Shown: positions 41,108 to 49,740 of the stretch, one piece after another
How positions within the stretch are numbered: the stretch's first letter is position 1
Layout: each line of letters begins with the position of its first letter
Origin: Candidatus Kaiserbacteria bacterium
GTDB taxonomy: Bacteria > Patescibacteriota > Minisyncoccia > Phycocordibacterales > UBA2100
Assembly (NCBI GenBank): GCA_023267655.1
Contig: JAHFMV010000007.1
Span: 1 to 55,858, forward strand
Direction of reading: 5' to 3'
Length of the DNA: 55,858 nt
The notes under the pieces: generated by a model
Seen by the model: only the letters and a program-made list of their open reading frames with translations
Told to the model about the DNA's origin: nothing
The model's database searches: none
Position numbers and translations under genes: made by a program

Positions 41108-41743
41108 TTATGCCATACCCATGGATGCCAAAATATCGGCACTGGGGATTGCGCCCTGTCGCAATACCGACGGAAAGCCCGAGACAAGGTTGACGACAGT
41201 CGATGGTGCGCTTTCGGGCAAAACGCCGGCATCGACCCACAGGTCTATGCCGGCCGCGCTCGCCCCCAGTTGCTCCTCAATTGCGTCAATCGATCCTCCC
41301 GTCGCCTCCCCTGCAATATTTGCACTTGTCGTCGTAAATGGCTTTCCAAACGTCCGTGCAAGCTCAAGGCAAAATTCGTTGTTCGGGATGCGAATGCCGA
41401 TAGTGTCAATCGATCGGGCAATGCCGTTGAGAACCTCTTTATTCTTTTTTAAAATCATCGTTAGCGGCCCCGGCAAAAACTTCTCCGCCAATTTTCGTGC
41501 CACATCATTCACTTCGGCATATTGTGCAGCCATTTCCAGATCGGCAACAATACAATGAATCGGCTTTTGTGGATCACGCCCCTTGATGGCATACACCTTC
41601 GCGAGTGCATCATCAGAGAGCGCATCCGCGCCGAGCCCATAGAGCGTGTCAGTCGGATACACGATCACACCACCTTGTCGTAGAACCCCCGCCGCGCGTA
41701 TCGCGCATTTTCCGACCCCCGAATCAAGCGAAATGACATCCAT
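41108..41743 (-). CDS. tsaC: Threonylcarbamoyl-AMP synthase (TsaC/Sua5/YrdC)
   Basis: 211 aa. First step of tRNA t6A synthesis from Thr, bicarbonate and ATP. GGVIVYPTDTLYGLGADALS is the YrdC signature; KGRDPQKPIH, FLPGPLTMIL and TIGIRIPN follow, with FTTTSANIAG. No C-terminal Sua5 domain. It begins 1 nt after the 3' CCA of tRNA-Val and was probably transcribed with it. tsaD lies 2 kb away. Confidence 0.93.
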   Translation of the reverse strand: MDVISLDSGVGKCAIRAAGVLRQGGVIVYPTDTLYGLGADALSDDALAKVYAIKGRDPQKPIHCIVADLEMAAQYAEVNDVARKLAEKFLPGPLTMILKKNKEVLNGIARSIDTIGIRIPNNEFCLELARTFGKPFTTTSANIAGEATGGSIDAIEEQLGASAAGIDLWVDAGVLPESAPSTVVNLVSGFPSVLRQGAIPSADILASMGMA

Positions 41744-41744
41744 T

Positions 41745-41819
41745 TGGTGCGCGCTGAGGGGATTGAACCCCCGGCCCTCGTCACGTCAAGACGATGCTCT
41801 ACCACTGAGCTAAGCGCGC
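41745..41819 (-). tRNA. tRNA-Val (GAC)
   Basis: Acceptor GCGCGCT/AGCGCGC, D arm AGCTCAGTGGTAGAGC, anticodon stem TCGTC/GACGA with loop TTGACGT (anticodon GAC), T arm GGGGGTTCAATCCCCT. It is the only tRNA here with an encoded CCA. Confidence 0.93.
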
Positions 41820-41868
41820 GTTTGTCCGCACAATATACCAGAAATACTGATTTTTTAAAGCCTTTCTA

Positions 41869-43641
41869 TTACTCATCCTGAATGAACCCGCCAGCCTGAT
41901 GGCGCCAGAGCTCGGAATACAGTCCGTTGGTTTTGAGCAGTTCTTGGTGCGTGCCCTGTTCCGCAACGGAGCCTTTATCAAGCGCGATGATGCGATCCAT
42001 TTTCATGATGGTCGAAAGTCGGTGCGCGATCACAATCACCGTCTTCCCGCTCATTAGATTTTGTAGCGCGCTCTGGATCAGGATTTCGGAGCCCGAATCG
42101 AGACTTGACGTCGCCTCATCGAGAATCAAAATCGGTGCGTTTTTCAGAATCGCTCGGGCGATTGCGACTCTCTGTCGCTCGCCGCCGGATAATTTGATCC
42201 CGCGCTCACCGACATAGGTGTCGTACCCATGTTGCAAGTGCGAAATAAATTCATGACAGTGCGCCTTTCTCGCCGCTTCTACCACCTCGGCGTCGCTTGC
42301 GTCGCGCCTACCATAGCGAATGTTCTCCATCAGTGTCCGGTGGAACAGAATCGGCTCTTGCGGGACGAATGAAATAGCATTACGTAGACTTTCCTGCGTC
42401 ACATCGGCAATATTCTGCCCATCAATTTCAATGGAACCATTTTTCACGTCAAAAAGCCGCAAAATGAGTTTCGTGATCGTCGATTTCCCCGCGCCCGAAG
42501 GACCCACCAGCGCCACTTTCTCGCCGCCATGTATCTTCAAATTAAAATTCTCGAAAATCCCCTGCTCTTCATGGAAATGAAAGGCGACGTTCGTGAATTC
42601 GATGATGCCGTTGGTCACCTCAAGCGGTTTAGCGTCGGCATTGTCGTGCACCTCGTGAAGCGTGTCGAGAATTTCCACCATTTCGTTCGCATCCGCGTGT
42701 GCGTCAAAGAATCGACGCAATTCACGATTAACGGAAACAAGTCGGTCGAACGCGGTAAGGAGGTACGCTTGGATCAAGACAAAATCTCCGATCGTCATAA
42801 GTCCTTGCTTCCAGTAATGAAGCGCCCCAAACATGAGTCCCCCTTCGATTGCGAGCATGAAAAGTCCGATACTGGCCCAGATCGTAGTGTCCGCGCGCCA
42901 CGACCGCATGAGCGCAAGTCGCCATACGTCAACAGTTGCTCTAAATCGACGATATTCGTACGACGCGCCGGAAAAAAGCATAACAGTCCCTTGATTTGAG
43001 ATCGCGTCTGCCAGATTCGCCGTCACGCGAGTATCTGCAGCAGCTCGCGCAATGCGTATTGGCCGCCTCAAATACGAGACGAGTACCTGAAATGCGATAA
43101 AGCATATCGCCCAGATGGCGAGCGCGATACCCAACGTGTGATTGCGAATGAATAAAATCGATGCTGCACCGACGACAAAAAGAAGTGTTGGTACGAATTG
43201 AAGGACGATACTATCGAACATCGTCTCATACGCACGTGAGAATTTACTCACTTTATGCGTCAGTGACCCCGCGAATTGTGATGCGAAGAAATTATGTGAA
43301 TGGCCGAGCAGATACTCGAACGCAGACGTGAGAATATCTGCCATTACCTTTGTCTGAATGAACATCGTGCCGAAATCCCGTAGTCGATGCGACAGCCATT
43401 CGAGAAACCATATGACGACGACAATGATCAGAATCTGTACCAAATGATTAACAACACCTGGTTTTGGTGTCCCAGAGGCGAGGATATTGAAAAATTGACG
43501 CAGATACAGCGGTGCCGCAAGACTCGATGCCTGAAGTGTAATACCGCCAATAACAACGCACGCAAAAAGAAGTGGGTGCCGCAACGTATAGCTCGTATAA
43601 ATGCCAAGTGCGCTTCTTTTACGTCGTACCGGAGACTTCAT
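41869..43641 (-). CDS. ABC exporter with fused membrane and ATPase domains
   Basis: About 590 aa: six-helix membrane domain then ATPase with Walker A LVGPSGAGKSTITKL, signature LSGGERQRVAIARA, Walker B ILILDEATSSLD and switch IAHRLST. Paralogue of 13258-15036, which uses a different partner gene. Substrate unknown. The ATG at 43641 is favoured because TATGAT lies 7 nt upstream; 43653 is an alternative. It is divergent from tsaD. Confidence 0.88.
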   Translation of the reverse strand: MKSPVRRKRSALGIYTSYTLRHPLLFACVVIGGITLQASSLAAPLYLRQFFNILASGTPKPGVVNHLVQILIIVVVIWFLEWLSHRLRDFGTMFIQTKVMADILTSAFEYLLGHSHNFFASQFAGSLTHKVSKFSRAYETMFDSIVLQFVPTLLFVVGAASILFIRNHTLGIALAIWAICFIAFQVLVSYLRRPIRIARAAADTRVTANLADAISNQGTVMLFSGASYEYRRFRATVDVWRLALMRSWRADTTIWASIGLFMLAIEGGLMFGALHYWKQGLMTIGDFVLIQAYLLTAFDRLVSVNRELRRFFDAHADANEMVEILDTLHEVHDNADAKPLEVTNGIIEFTNVAFHFHEEQGIFENFNLKIHGGEKVALVGPSGAGKSTITKLILRLFDVKNGSIEIDGQNIADVTQESLRNAISFVPQEPILFHRTLMENIRYGRRDASDAEVVEAARKAHCHEFISHLQHGYDTYVGERGIKLSGGERQRVAIARAILKNAPILILDEATSSLDSGSEILIQSALQNLMSGKTVIVIAHRLSTIMKMDRIIALDKGSVAEQGTHQELLKTNGLYSELWRHQAGGFIQDE

Positions 43642-43676
43642 TTGACTAATCATACAACGTCTGGTTTGATTCGCCA

Positions 43677-44894
43677 ATGCGAATACTGGGAATAGAGACG
43701 AGCTGCGATGAGACCGCTGTTTGCGTAATTGAGGCAGAGGGTGAGCTCGGCGATTTTCAATATAAAGTGCTCGGCAATGCCCTTATTTCACAGGCAAAAT
43801 TGCACGAGCAGTACGGCGGCGTGTTTCCCAATCTTGCGAAGCGTGAGCACGAAAAAAACCTCGTGCCACTGTTAACAAAAGCGCTCATGGACTCGGGACT
43901 CGCAAAGGATGGCAATTCACTCGCCGACATAACGCATATTTTGGAGCGCGAAAAAGAATTACAAGTCCTGCTCTCCGAATTTTTGAAAACGCACGGTAAG
44001 CCCGAGGTCGACGCGATCGCAGTCACACACGGGCCGGGGCTTGAACCAGCGCTCTGGGTCGGGATTAATTTCGCCAAAGCGCTCGCGCATGCGTGGCAAG
44101 TGCCGATCGTTCCAGTAAATCACATGGAAGGACACGTCATCCTCTCCGCACTGACAGGCGGAAAGGATGAAATTTTCAATTCGCAATTTGCAATTTGCAA
44201 TAAACCCAAATTCCCGATGCTGTCGCTACTAATTTCAGGTGGTCATACGGAATTGGTACTTTCAAAAGAGTTTATGCGGTACGAACTCATCGGACAGACG
44301 CGCGATGACGCCGTTGGTGAGGCGTTTGATAAAGTCGCTCGCCTTATGGGCTTACCGTACCCCGGCGGGCCGGAGATCGATAGATTAGCAACGGAAGCGC
44401 GCGGGGAAAGGTTTAACCTTTCTCATGGCTTAACCACGGCCCAGGAAAGGTTAAACCTTTTCCACGTTGTTTTGCCGCGGCCGATGATTGATTCGGATAA
44501 TTACGATTTCTCGTTTGCCGGGTTGAAGACGGCGGTGAGGAAAGTGGTGGAAGCGAATCAACCGCTAACGGACGAGAAAAAAATGGAAATCGCGCTTGAA
44601 TTTGAGAATGCTTGTGCGGAAGTGCTTGTTGCAAAGACAATGCGCGCGATCGAGGAATTCGGCGTCGAGACGCTGGTTGTCGGCGGCGGCGTTTCGGCCA
44701 ATATGTTTATCCGCGAATCACTGGTACAAGCGATCAAAGACTACGGCTACTCGACGAAACTCTTCATCCCACCGCGCGAACTCGCAACCGACAACGCGCT
44801 AATGATCGCGCTTGCTGGTTATTTTCGCGCTTGTAAAAAAGAATTCGCCGAACCTGATTCTATTCGTGCAAATGGAAATCTAAAATTGGCATAA
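43677..44894 (+). CDS. tsaD: tRNA threonylcarbamoyltransferase TsaD
   Basis: 405 aa, ASKHA fold, transfers threonylcarbamoyl to A37 of ANN-decoding tRNAs. It begins MRILGIETSCDETAVCVIEA; the metal His pair is in VNHMEGH; SGGHTELVL, DAVGEAFDK and VVGGGVSANM are intact. Length exceeds the usual 340 aa. Three extra segments explain it: a loop DITHILEREKELQVLLSEFL near residue 85, a repeat-derived DEIFNSQFAICNKPKFP after HVILSALTGGK, and RFNLSHGLTTAQERLNLFH before the PRPM strand. TTTGAT lies 6 nt before the ATG. Confidence 0.93.
   Translation: MRILGIETSCDETAVCVIEAEGELGDFQYKVLGNALISQAKLHEQYGGVFPNLAKREHEKNLVPLLTKALMDSGLAKDGNSLADITHILEREKELQVLLSEFLKTHGKPEVDAIAVTHGPGLEPALWVGINFAKALAHAWQVPIVPVNHMEGHVILSALTGGKDEIFNSQFAICNKPKFPMLSLLISGGHTELVLSKEFMRYELIGQTRDDAVGEAFDKVARLMGLPYPGGPEIDRLATEARGERFNLSHGLTTAQERLNLFHVVLPRPMIDSDNYDFSFAGLKTAVRKVVEANQPLTDEKKMEIALEFENACAEVLVAKTMRAIEEFGVETLVVGGGVSANMFIRESLVQAIKDYGYSTKLFIPPRELATDNALMIALAGYFRACKKEFAEPDSIRANGNLKLA
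44171..44212 (+). repeat. AT-rich repeat insert in tsaD
   Basis: AATTTTCAATTCGCAATTTG followed by CAATTTGCAAT. It is related to the intergenic ATTTTCAA series at 30098-30160 and is read in frame as about 13 residues. Confidence 0.6.
44404..44463 (+). repeat. Paired palindromes in tsaD
   Basis: GGAAAGGTTTAACCTTTCTC (44405) and AGGAAAGGTTAAACCTTTTC (44443) are each palindromic, similar to one another, and read in frame. The encoded segment RFNLSHGLTTAQERLNLFH has no counterpart in ordinary TsaD. Confidence 0.65.
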
Positions 44895-44898
44895 AAGT

Positions 44899-44921
44899 AG
44901 CCCCGCTGCGATAAGCGGGGC
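44899..44921 (-). terminator. Hairpin terminator between tsaD and the convergent small gene
   Basis: GCCCCGCT/AGCGGGGC stem with a 6-nt loop; on minus the sequence continues CTACTTTTATG. It lies 4 nt after the tsaD stop. Confidence 0.65.
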
Positions 44922-44928
44922 CGATGGA

Positions 44929-45186
44929 CTATGCTGCCTTTTGAGACCCGAGGATCCGGGCAATAAGCGCCGTGGGAACCTGCACGTCTTCGCCAAACCT
45001 AGTTGGCGAACAGGAGCCGGGGAAAACGTGGGTTATCGATGCGCCTACGAGAATACGATACCCTTCACCATCCTGCCGGACGTCTGCGCGAGCAACCTGA
45101 CATCGCACACCCTCGCATTCGACCGTCATGTGGTGTTCAAATTTTGTGGTGATTTTTCCCCACACATATCCCGAAAGAACTCGCAT
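44929..45186 (-). CDS. Hypothetical protein, 85 aa
   Basis: A beta-rich small protein: RVLSGYVWGKITTKFEHHMT, CEGVRCQVARADVRQDG, ITHVFPGSC. No family is recognised. The start is decided by GAGGAGAAGG 6 nt before the ATG at 45186; the frame extends to 45294 but the extension lacks such a site. Confidence 0.6.
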   Translation of the reverse strand: MRVLSGYVWGKITTKFEHHMTVECEGVRCQVARADVRQDGEGYRILVGASITHVFPGSCSPTRFGEDVQVPTALIARILGSQKAA

Positions 45187-45454
45187 TTGCCTTCTCCTCG
45201 CTGATGAGAACATCCAAAAAGTACCACACAGGTGAGAGTCATACAATAGAAAAAGGGTCTCGCGAACGCCGTGCAAGCACGACACGCGCCTCACGCGTAT
45301 TTTTCTGCTGAAAAATCGTGCGAGCCCGCCTCGCTAGCAGGCTAGCTCCGGCCTTGCGAAAGCGCACTGCGCTTTCTCACCCCCAACGCCCTCGCTGGTT
45401 TCCTCCCAAGACATGGGCTTACGGTATTTGTAGCATTGTAAGGTGGAGGTGGGG

Positions 45455-45600
45455 TGAAATATAAAATAAAGAGGAGCGGAACCCGTAAGGATCCCGCTCT
45501 GTTCTCAATCTCGTTCACCGCGGTGAACGAGACTAAAGATAGCGACCGTCGCCGCCACCTCCTGCTCGGCACAATAGCATACTCTAATATCATGTCAAGT
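45455..45600 (-). ncRNA. Candidate small RNA with own promoter and terminator
   Basis: On minus: TTGACA (45593-45598), 16-nt spacer, TATTGT (45571-45576). The predicted transcript of about 105 nt contains a perfect 24-bp palindrome (45509-45532) and a GAGCGG/CCGCTC hairpin (45474-45499) followed by CTCTTTATTTTATAT. AGGAGGTGG near its 5' end can pair with CCACCTCC just beyond the terminator. No good reading frame is inside. The remaining 45187-45454 stretch holds repeat-like hairpins and nothing else I can support. Confidence 0.5.
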
Positions 45601-45636
45601 CCTCGAACTTCTCGTAAAGCGTGATAGGATACCCAA

Positions 45637-47772
45637 ATGTCAAAAGATGGCTCTAAATCAAGCCAAATCCGCAACGACGCTGGAATTCCGGATGAGTTTT
45701 TGAGGCCGTACCAGCCGCAAGAATCGGAAAGCGCAATGTATGCGCTCTGGGAAAAAAGTGGCTATTTCAATCCCGATAATTTGCCGGGTGATCGGACGGA
45801 ACCCTTCACCATCATCATGCCGCCACCGAATGCAAACGGTTCTCTGCACGCGGGACATGCGCTTTTCGTGACACTCGAGGACATTATGACGCGGTATCAG
45901 CGCATGCGCGGGAAAAAAGCGCTTTGGGTTCCGGGCGCAGATCATGCGGGATTCGAGACGCAGGTTGTGTACGAAAAGAAATTGGAAAAAGAGGGACGAT
46001 CGCGTTTTGAAATGAAGCCGGAAGATCTCTACAAAGAGATTTACGACTTTACGATCGAGAATAAGTCGTTCATGGAAAACCAGTTGCGTCAGCTCGGCGC
46101 TTCGTGCGACTGGTCACGCGAAGTTTTTACGCTCGATCAAAAAGTTATTGATACGGTTTACGACACGTTCCAGAAACTGTGGGACGATAAATTACTCTAC
46201 CGCGGTAGTCGCATCGTGAACTGGTGCCCGAAGCATCAAACGTCGCTTTCAAATCTTGAGACTGAACGTGAAACGCGTACCGAGAATTTCTATTATCTTA
46301 AATATGGGCCATTTGTGATCGCCACGGCGCGTCCGGAGACGAAATTCGGTGATAAATACGTCGTTATGCATCCGGATGATGCTCGTTATGCGAAATACAA
46401 AGATGGCGATACGTTTGAATGCGAATGGATCAACGGAAAAATCACCGCAACAGTGGTGAAAGATGAATCGATCGATATGTCGCTTGGTACTGGCGTCATG
46501 ACGATTACGCCTTGGCACGATGCGACTGACTTTGAGATCGCACAGAGGCACAACCTTCCCTTTGAACAAGTGATTGATTGGCGTGGCAAGCTTCTACCGA
46601 TTGCGGGAGAATTTACCGGCATGAATATCAAAGAAGCGCGGCCGAAAATCGTCGAGAAACTTCAGTCGAAAGAATTGGTGGAGAAAATTGATGACAAATA
46701 TTCACACGAAGTGCCTGTGTGTTACAAGTGCAATCGCGAAATCGAGCCGCAAGTGAAAGAACAGTGGTTCGTGAAGATGCAACCGCTCGCGCTTCGTGCT
46801 CTTGAAGCGCTAAACAATGGTGAAGTAAAGGTTCTGACCGAACAACACGACAAAATCCTCCGCCACTGGCTCTCTAACATCAATGATTGGAACATTTCGC
46901 GTCAGATTGTGTGGGGAATTCCGATTCCGGCGTGGCAAAAGGATGGTGAATGGAAAATTTCAGTTGAATCTCCTGGCGAAGGCTGGGAAAAAGATCCAGA
47001 TACGTTTGATACGTGGTTTTCTTCCGGACAATGGCCGTATATTACGCTCGGATTCCCCGATTCGGATGATTTCAAGCAGTTTTACCCAACGACAGTTATG
47101 GAAACTGGCGCAGACATTCTCTTTTTCTGGGTTGCTCGCATGCTGATGATGGGGTTGTACAGAACGGGTAAGGTGCCGTTCAAAAATGTGTACCTCCACG
47201 GCCTTGTACGCGATGCGAAGGGACAGAAAATGTCGAAATCGAAGGGTAATGTGATCTCGCCGCTTACGGTCTCTGATGAATACGGCACCGATGCACTCCG
47301 CATGGGACTTATTGTCGGGAATACGCCGGGAACTGATCTCAATCTCGACCCTCGCAAGACGGGAGCGTATAAAAAGTTTGCCAACAAGCTGTGGAATATC
47401 ACGCGGTTCGTGCTCGAGAGCGGTGTCGTGACAGAAAAACCAACCCTACGTGACGCAGATGTGAAAATATTGTCACGATTGAGTGAGGTGGCAGTGGATG
47501 TCACGAGTGACCTTGAATACTTCCGTTTCCATCTCGCAAGCGACAAGTTGTACCACTATCTATGGGACGAATTTGCTGCAGTTACGATTGAAGAGAGTAA
47601 GGAAGTTCTCAAAAGCACGGAGGCGAATTCACGGCGCTATACACTGTATTGTGTCCTTTCGACGTCTCTCAAACTCCTCCACCCCTTCATGCCGTTTGTG
47701 ACGGAAGCTATTTGGCAGAAGTTGCCGAAAAAGGACTCGGAGCTACTCATGGTCGCGAAATGGCCCCAGTAG
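45637..47772 (+). CDS. valS: Valyl-tRNA synthetase, short form
   Basis: 711 aa. PPPNANGSLHAGHALFVTLE carries the HIGH motif (HAGH); KMSKSKGN is intact (GQKMSKSKGNVISP). The editing domain is recognisable from GTGVMTITPWHDATDFEIAQ. An IPIPAWQ and SRQIVWG strand near the zinc-knuckle-like CYKCNREI follow. The usual C-terminal coiled-coil arm (ValRS is normally 880-950 aa) is absent. TAGGAT lies 6 nt before the ATG. No T-box leader is visible. Confidence 0.95.
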   Translation: MSKDGSKSSQIRNDAGIPDEFLRPYQPQESESAMYALWEKSGYFNPDNLPGDRTEPFTIIMPPPNANGSLHAGHALFVTLEDIMTRYQRMRGKKALWVPGADHAGFETQVVYEKKLEKEGRSRFEMKPEDLYKEIYDFTIENKSFMENQLRQLGASCDWSREVFTLDQKVIDTVYDTFQKLWDDKLLYRGSRIVNWCPKHQTSLSNLETERETRTENFYYLKYGPFVIATARPETKFGDKYVVMHPDDARYAKYKDGDTFECEWINGKITATVVKDESIDMSLGTGVMTITPWHDATDFEIAQRHNLPFEQVIDWRGKLLPIAGEFTGMNIKEARPKIVEKLQSKELVEKIDDKYSHEVPVCYKCNREIEPQVKEQWFVKMQPLALRALEALNNGEVKVLTEQHDKILRHWLSNINDWNISRQIVWGIPIPAWQKDGEWKISVESPGEGWEKDPDTFDTWFSSGQWPYITLGFPDSDDFKQFYPTTVMETGADILFFWVARMLMMGLYRTGKVPFKNVYLHGLVRDAKGQKMSKSKGNVISPLTVSDEYGTDALRMGLIVGNTPGTDLNLDPRKTGAYKKFANKLWNITRFVLESGVVTEKPTLRDADVKILSRLSEVAVDVTSDLEYFRFHLASDKLYHYLWDEFAAVTIEESKEVLKSTEANSRRYTLYCVLSTSLKLLHPFMPFVTEAIWQKLPKKDSELLMVAKWPQ

Positions 47773-47800
47773 ACTGCTAGAAAGCTGCTAGAATAGCGCG

Positions 47801-48502
47801 ATGGACTATACGCCCTACGCTGTTGCGATCGCCGGAGGGATTTTTCCGGCGCTTGCGTGGCTGTGGTTTTGGCTGAAAGAAGATTCGCGACATCCCGAGC
47901 CGCGGCGACTGATTGCGCTCGCATTTCTCGCGGGCATGTGCACCGTTGTCATCGTGATTCCGATCCAGAAATATGTCGCGACATTCCTCGTGTCACAAAC
48001 CGCCATCTTCACCGCGTGGTCGACGATCGAGGAGTTCATGAAATACATTGTGGCCTGGCTCGTCGTCTTGCACCGGCGCGACAATGACGAGCCGATCGAT
48101 AGTGTGATCTACATGGTCGCGGTCGCGCTTGGATTCGCAGGCCTCGAAAACGCGCTCTTTCTCCTCTCGCCGCTTTCGGGCGATACGGTCGTGCAAACCA
48201 TTCTCACCGGCAATTTGCGCTTTATTGGCGCGACGCTTTTACACGTCTTTTCATCGGCGGTTGTCGGAATCGCGCTTGCATATTCGTTTTACAAACCGAC
48301 GCTCGTGCGTGAGTGGTATGCCGCTGTCGGAGTTATCCTCGCGAGCCTCTTGCATGCGGGCTTTAATTTCCTTATCCTCAACACGGCGGACGATCATATT
48401 TTGCGAACGTTTGCCGGCGTGTGGATTGGCGTCATTGCGGTCCTGTTTGCGCTCGAGTTTGTCAAGCGCATCCGACCCAACTTTGTGCGGCGGTTTCGGT
48501 GA
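47801..48502 (+). CDS. PrsW-family intramembrane metalloprotease
   Basis: 233 aa with about eight membrane segments. PrsW signatures: STIEEFMKYIVA (Glu-Glu), GFAGLENALFLL (Glu in the second helix), LLHVFSSAVVGIAL and LLHAGFNF (His residues) form the predicted metal site. PrsW of Bacillus cleaves an anti-sigma factor; the target here is unknown. TAGAAT lies 6 nt before the ATG. Confidence 0.88.
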   Translation: MDYTPYAVAIAGGIFPALAWLWFWLKEDSRHPEPRRLIALAFLAGMCTVVIVIPIQKYVATFLVSQTAIFTAWSTIEEFMKYIVAWLVVLHRRDNDEPIDSVIYMVAVALGFAGLENALFLLSPLSGDTVVQTILTGNLRFIGATLLHVFSSAVVGIALAYSFYKPTLVREWYAAVGVILASLLHAGFNFLILNTADDHILRTFAGVWIGVIAVLFALEFVKRIRPNFVRRFR

Positions 48503-48547
48503 TTACATGATTATACGTGTGTCTTTAGTGTGATAGTATAGGAAACC

Positions 48548-49057
48548 ATGGCGAAACCATCATTCTTCCAGAGGCTGACCGGCGCGGCAGATACGCGCGA
48601 TTATGAGGACTTTCTTGACGACCCACAGGCACAGCACGTGTCGTTTTCGTCATCGGGCGGCAGAGAACGTCATGCGATTATAAAGACGAAAGAGCCTGCA
48701 GCAGGGTGGCAAGAGGACACCGAAGGCTCGGGAGAGCTTGCCGTCGATGTATATCAGACACCTGATTCGATCGTCGTAAAGGCGCTTGTCGCCGGCGTGC
48801 AGCCACAGACCATTGATATTTCACTCACCCGCGAGATGTTGACCGTGAGTGGCATCCGAGCGGATGAAAAAGAGGTAGAGGAAGATCACTACTACCAGCG
48901 CGAGCTCTATTGGGGTTCGTTTTCGCGCACTATTTTGCTTCCCGAAGAGGTGGATGTGGATCGTGCCGAAGCGTCCGAAAAACACGGCATTTTGATGATC
49001 CGTTTGCCGAAGATTAATAAGAAGCGGGAGACGAAACTAAAAGTGCGAGCGAGGTAA
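48548..49057 (+). CDS. Small heat shock protein, Hsp20/alpha-crystallin
   Basis: 169 aa. The C-terminal 95 residues are the alpha-crystallin domain: ELAVDVYQTPDSIVVKALVA, DISLTREMLTVSGIR, YWGSFSRTILLPEEVD, KHGILMIRLPKI. An ATP-independent holdase for unfolded proteins. TATAGG lies 5 nt before the ATG. Its stop codon is inside one arm of a long inverted repeat (49054-49177). Confidence 0.92.
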   Translation: MAKPSFFQRLTGAADTRDYEDFLDDPQAQHVSFSSSGGRERHAIIKTKEPAAGWQEDTEGSGELAVDVYQTPDSIVVKALVAGVQPQTIDISLTREMLTVSGIRADEKEVEEDHYYQRELYWGSFSRTILLPEEVDVDRAEASEKHGILMIRLPKINKKRETKLKVRAR

Positions 49058-49177
49058 ATCCGCAAAAATCGCGAGCTGCGTTGTTGCGGGTCCCGTGCGT
49101 GTTTGTCACTGTACAGTTGTACCGCTCCAAACCCGCCCATCCCGCGCCTAGCATCTCATCGATTTTTGCGGATTTAC
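49054..49177. repeat. 18-bp inverted repeat flanking an 88-nt centre
   Basis: GTAAATCCGCAAAAATCG (49054-49071) is exactly complementary to 49160-49177. The centre contains a second nested stem GCGGGT/ACCCGC. It begins at the hsp20 stop codon and ends 14 nt before the tRNA-Phe 3' end. It could act as a 3' structure of hsp20 mRNA, an RNA gene or a MITE-like insertion. It shares no core sequence with the 16439/30490 pair. Confidence 0.8.
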
Positions 49178-49190
49178 TCCAGATACCTTG

Positions 49191-49263
49191 TGCTTGGGAC
49201 CGGGGTCGAACCGGTGACCCTTCCCTCTTCAGGGGAATGCTCTACCAACTGAGCTACCCAAGC
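49191..49263 (-). tRNA. tRNA-Phe (GAA)
   Basis: Acceptor GCTTGGG/CCCAAGC, D arm AGCTCAGTTGGTAGAGC, anticodon stem TTCCC/GGGAA with loop CTGAAGA (anticodon GAA), T arm CCGGTTCGACCCCGG. No encoded CCA. Confidence 0.93.
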
Positions 49264-49295
49264 GCTCGCCCAGATTATCACATTTTGTAAATTTT

Positions 49296-49604
49296 TCACT
49301 GCGTCTTCCCCCCTCCGTACATCGATTGGAATTTTTGGAGAGCTTCTTGAAGTCCTTGGATTTGTGCGTGGGCTTGTGCGCTCGTGCCTTGGACTTGTTC
49401 GTAGGTCTTGAGCATTTGCTGCATGACGGGAGCAAGATATTGCACGTAGAGCCAAAACGGCACGATGATAAACGCTGTCCACACAATGAGCTTGAAAATA
49501 CCACCAAGCCACGCACTGCGACGCGCGGCATGGAGTATCCTGTTATTATCCTTCGTCAGCCGAAGGAGTTCGTCGAGCTTGTCCTGATCGTATTCAATGC
49601 CCAT
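49296..49604 (-). CDS. Small membrane protein with amphipathic tail, 102 aa
   Basis: A soluble N-terminal helix (DQDKLDELLRLTKDNNRILH), one membrane helix (FKLIVWTAFIIVPFWLYVQY) and a C-terminal helix rich in Gln (QQMLKTYEQVQGTSAQAHAQ). No named family, but this layout is often seen in Parcubacteria genomes. Role unknown. Confidence 0.65.
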   Translation of the reverse strand: MGIEYDQDKLDELLRLTKDNNRILHAARRSAWLGGIFKLIVWTAFIIVPFWLYVQYLAPVMQQMLKTYEQVQGTSAQAHAQIQGLQEALQKFQSMYGGGKTQ

Positions 49605-49615
49605 GGCTATTGGTT

Positions 49616-49660
49616 AACGTCCGCTCGTCATGCGCTTTAGCGCACTGACGAACGGACGTT
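49616..49660. repeat. Imperfect palindrome, 45 bp
   Basis: AACGTCCG/CGGACGTT outer arms, CGTCA/TGACG middle and TGCGC/GCGCA inner arms form a long interrupted hairpin. It is upstream of the 49604 start and downstream of the 49739 terminator. Confidence 0.7.
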
Positions 49661-49697
49661 CTTTCGAGTGCGTGCGGCCGGTGGGCCGCTCTTCTGC

Positions 49698-49740
49698 CAA
49701 AAAGAAACCCTGGTCCTGCGCCTTCGGCGCAGGGTTTCTT
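49698..49740 (-). terminator. Rho-independent terminator
   Basis: GAAACCCTGCGCC pairs with GGCGCAGG-ACC-AGGGTTTC (interrupted stem) followed on minus by TTTTTGG. It overlaps the stop of the 49739 gene. Confidence 0.75.

Noticed and set aside
45420-45636. T-box riboswitch before valS
   Set aside because: No T-box bulge sequence or specifier loop is visible on plus, and a TAGGAT box 6 nt before the ATG implies almost no leader.
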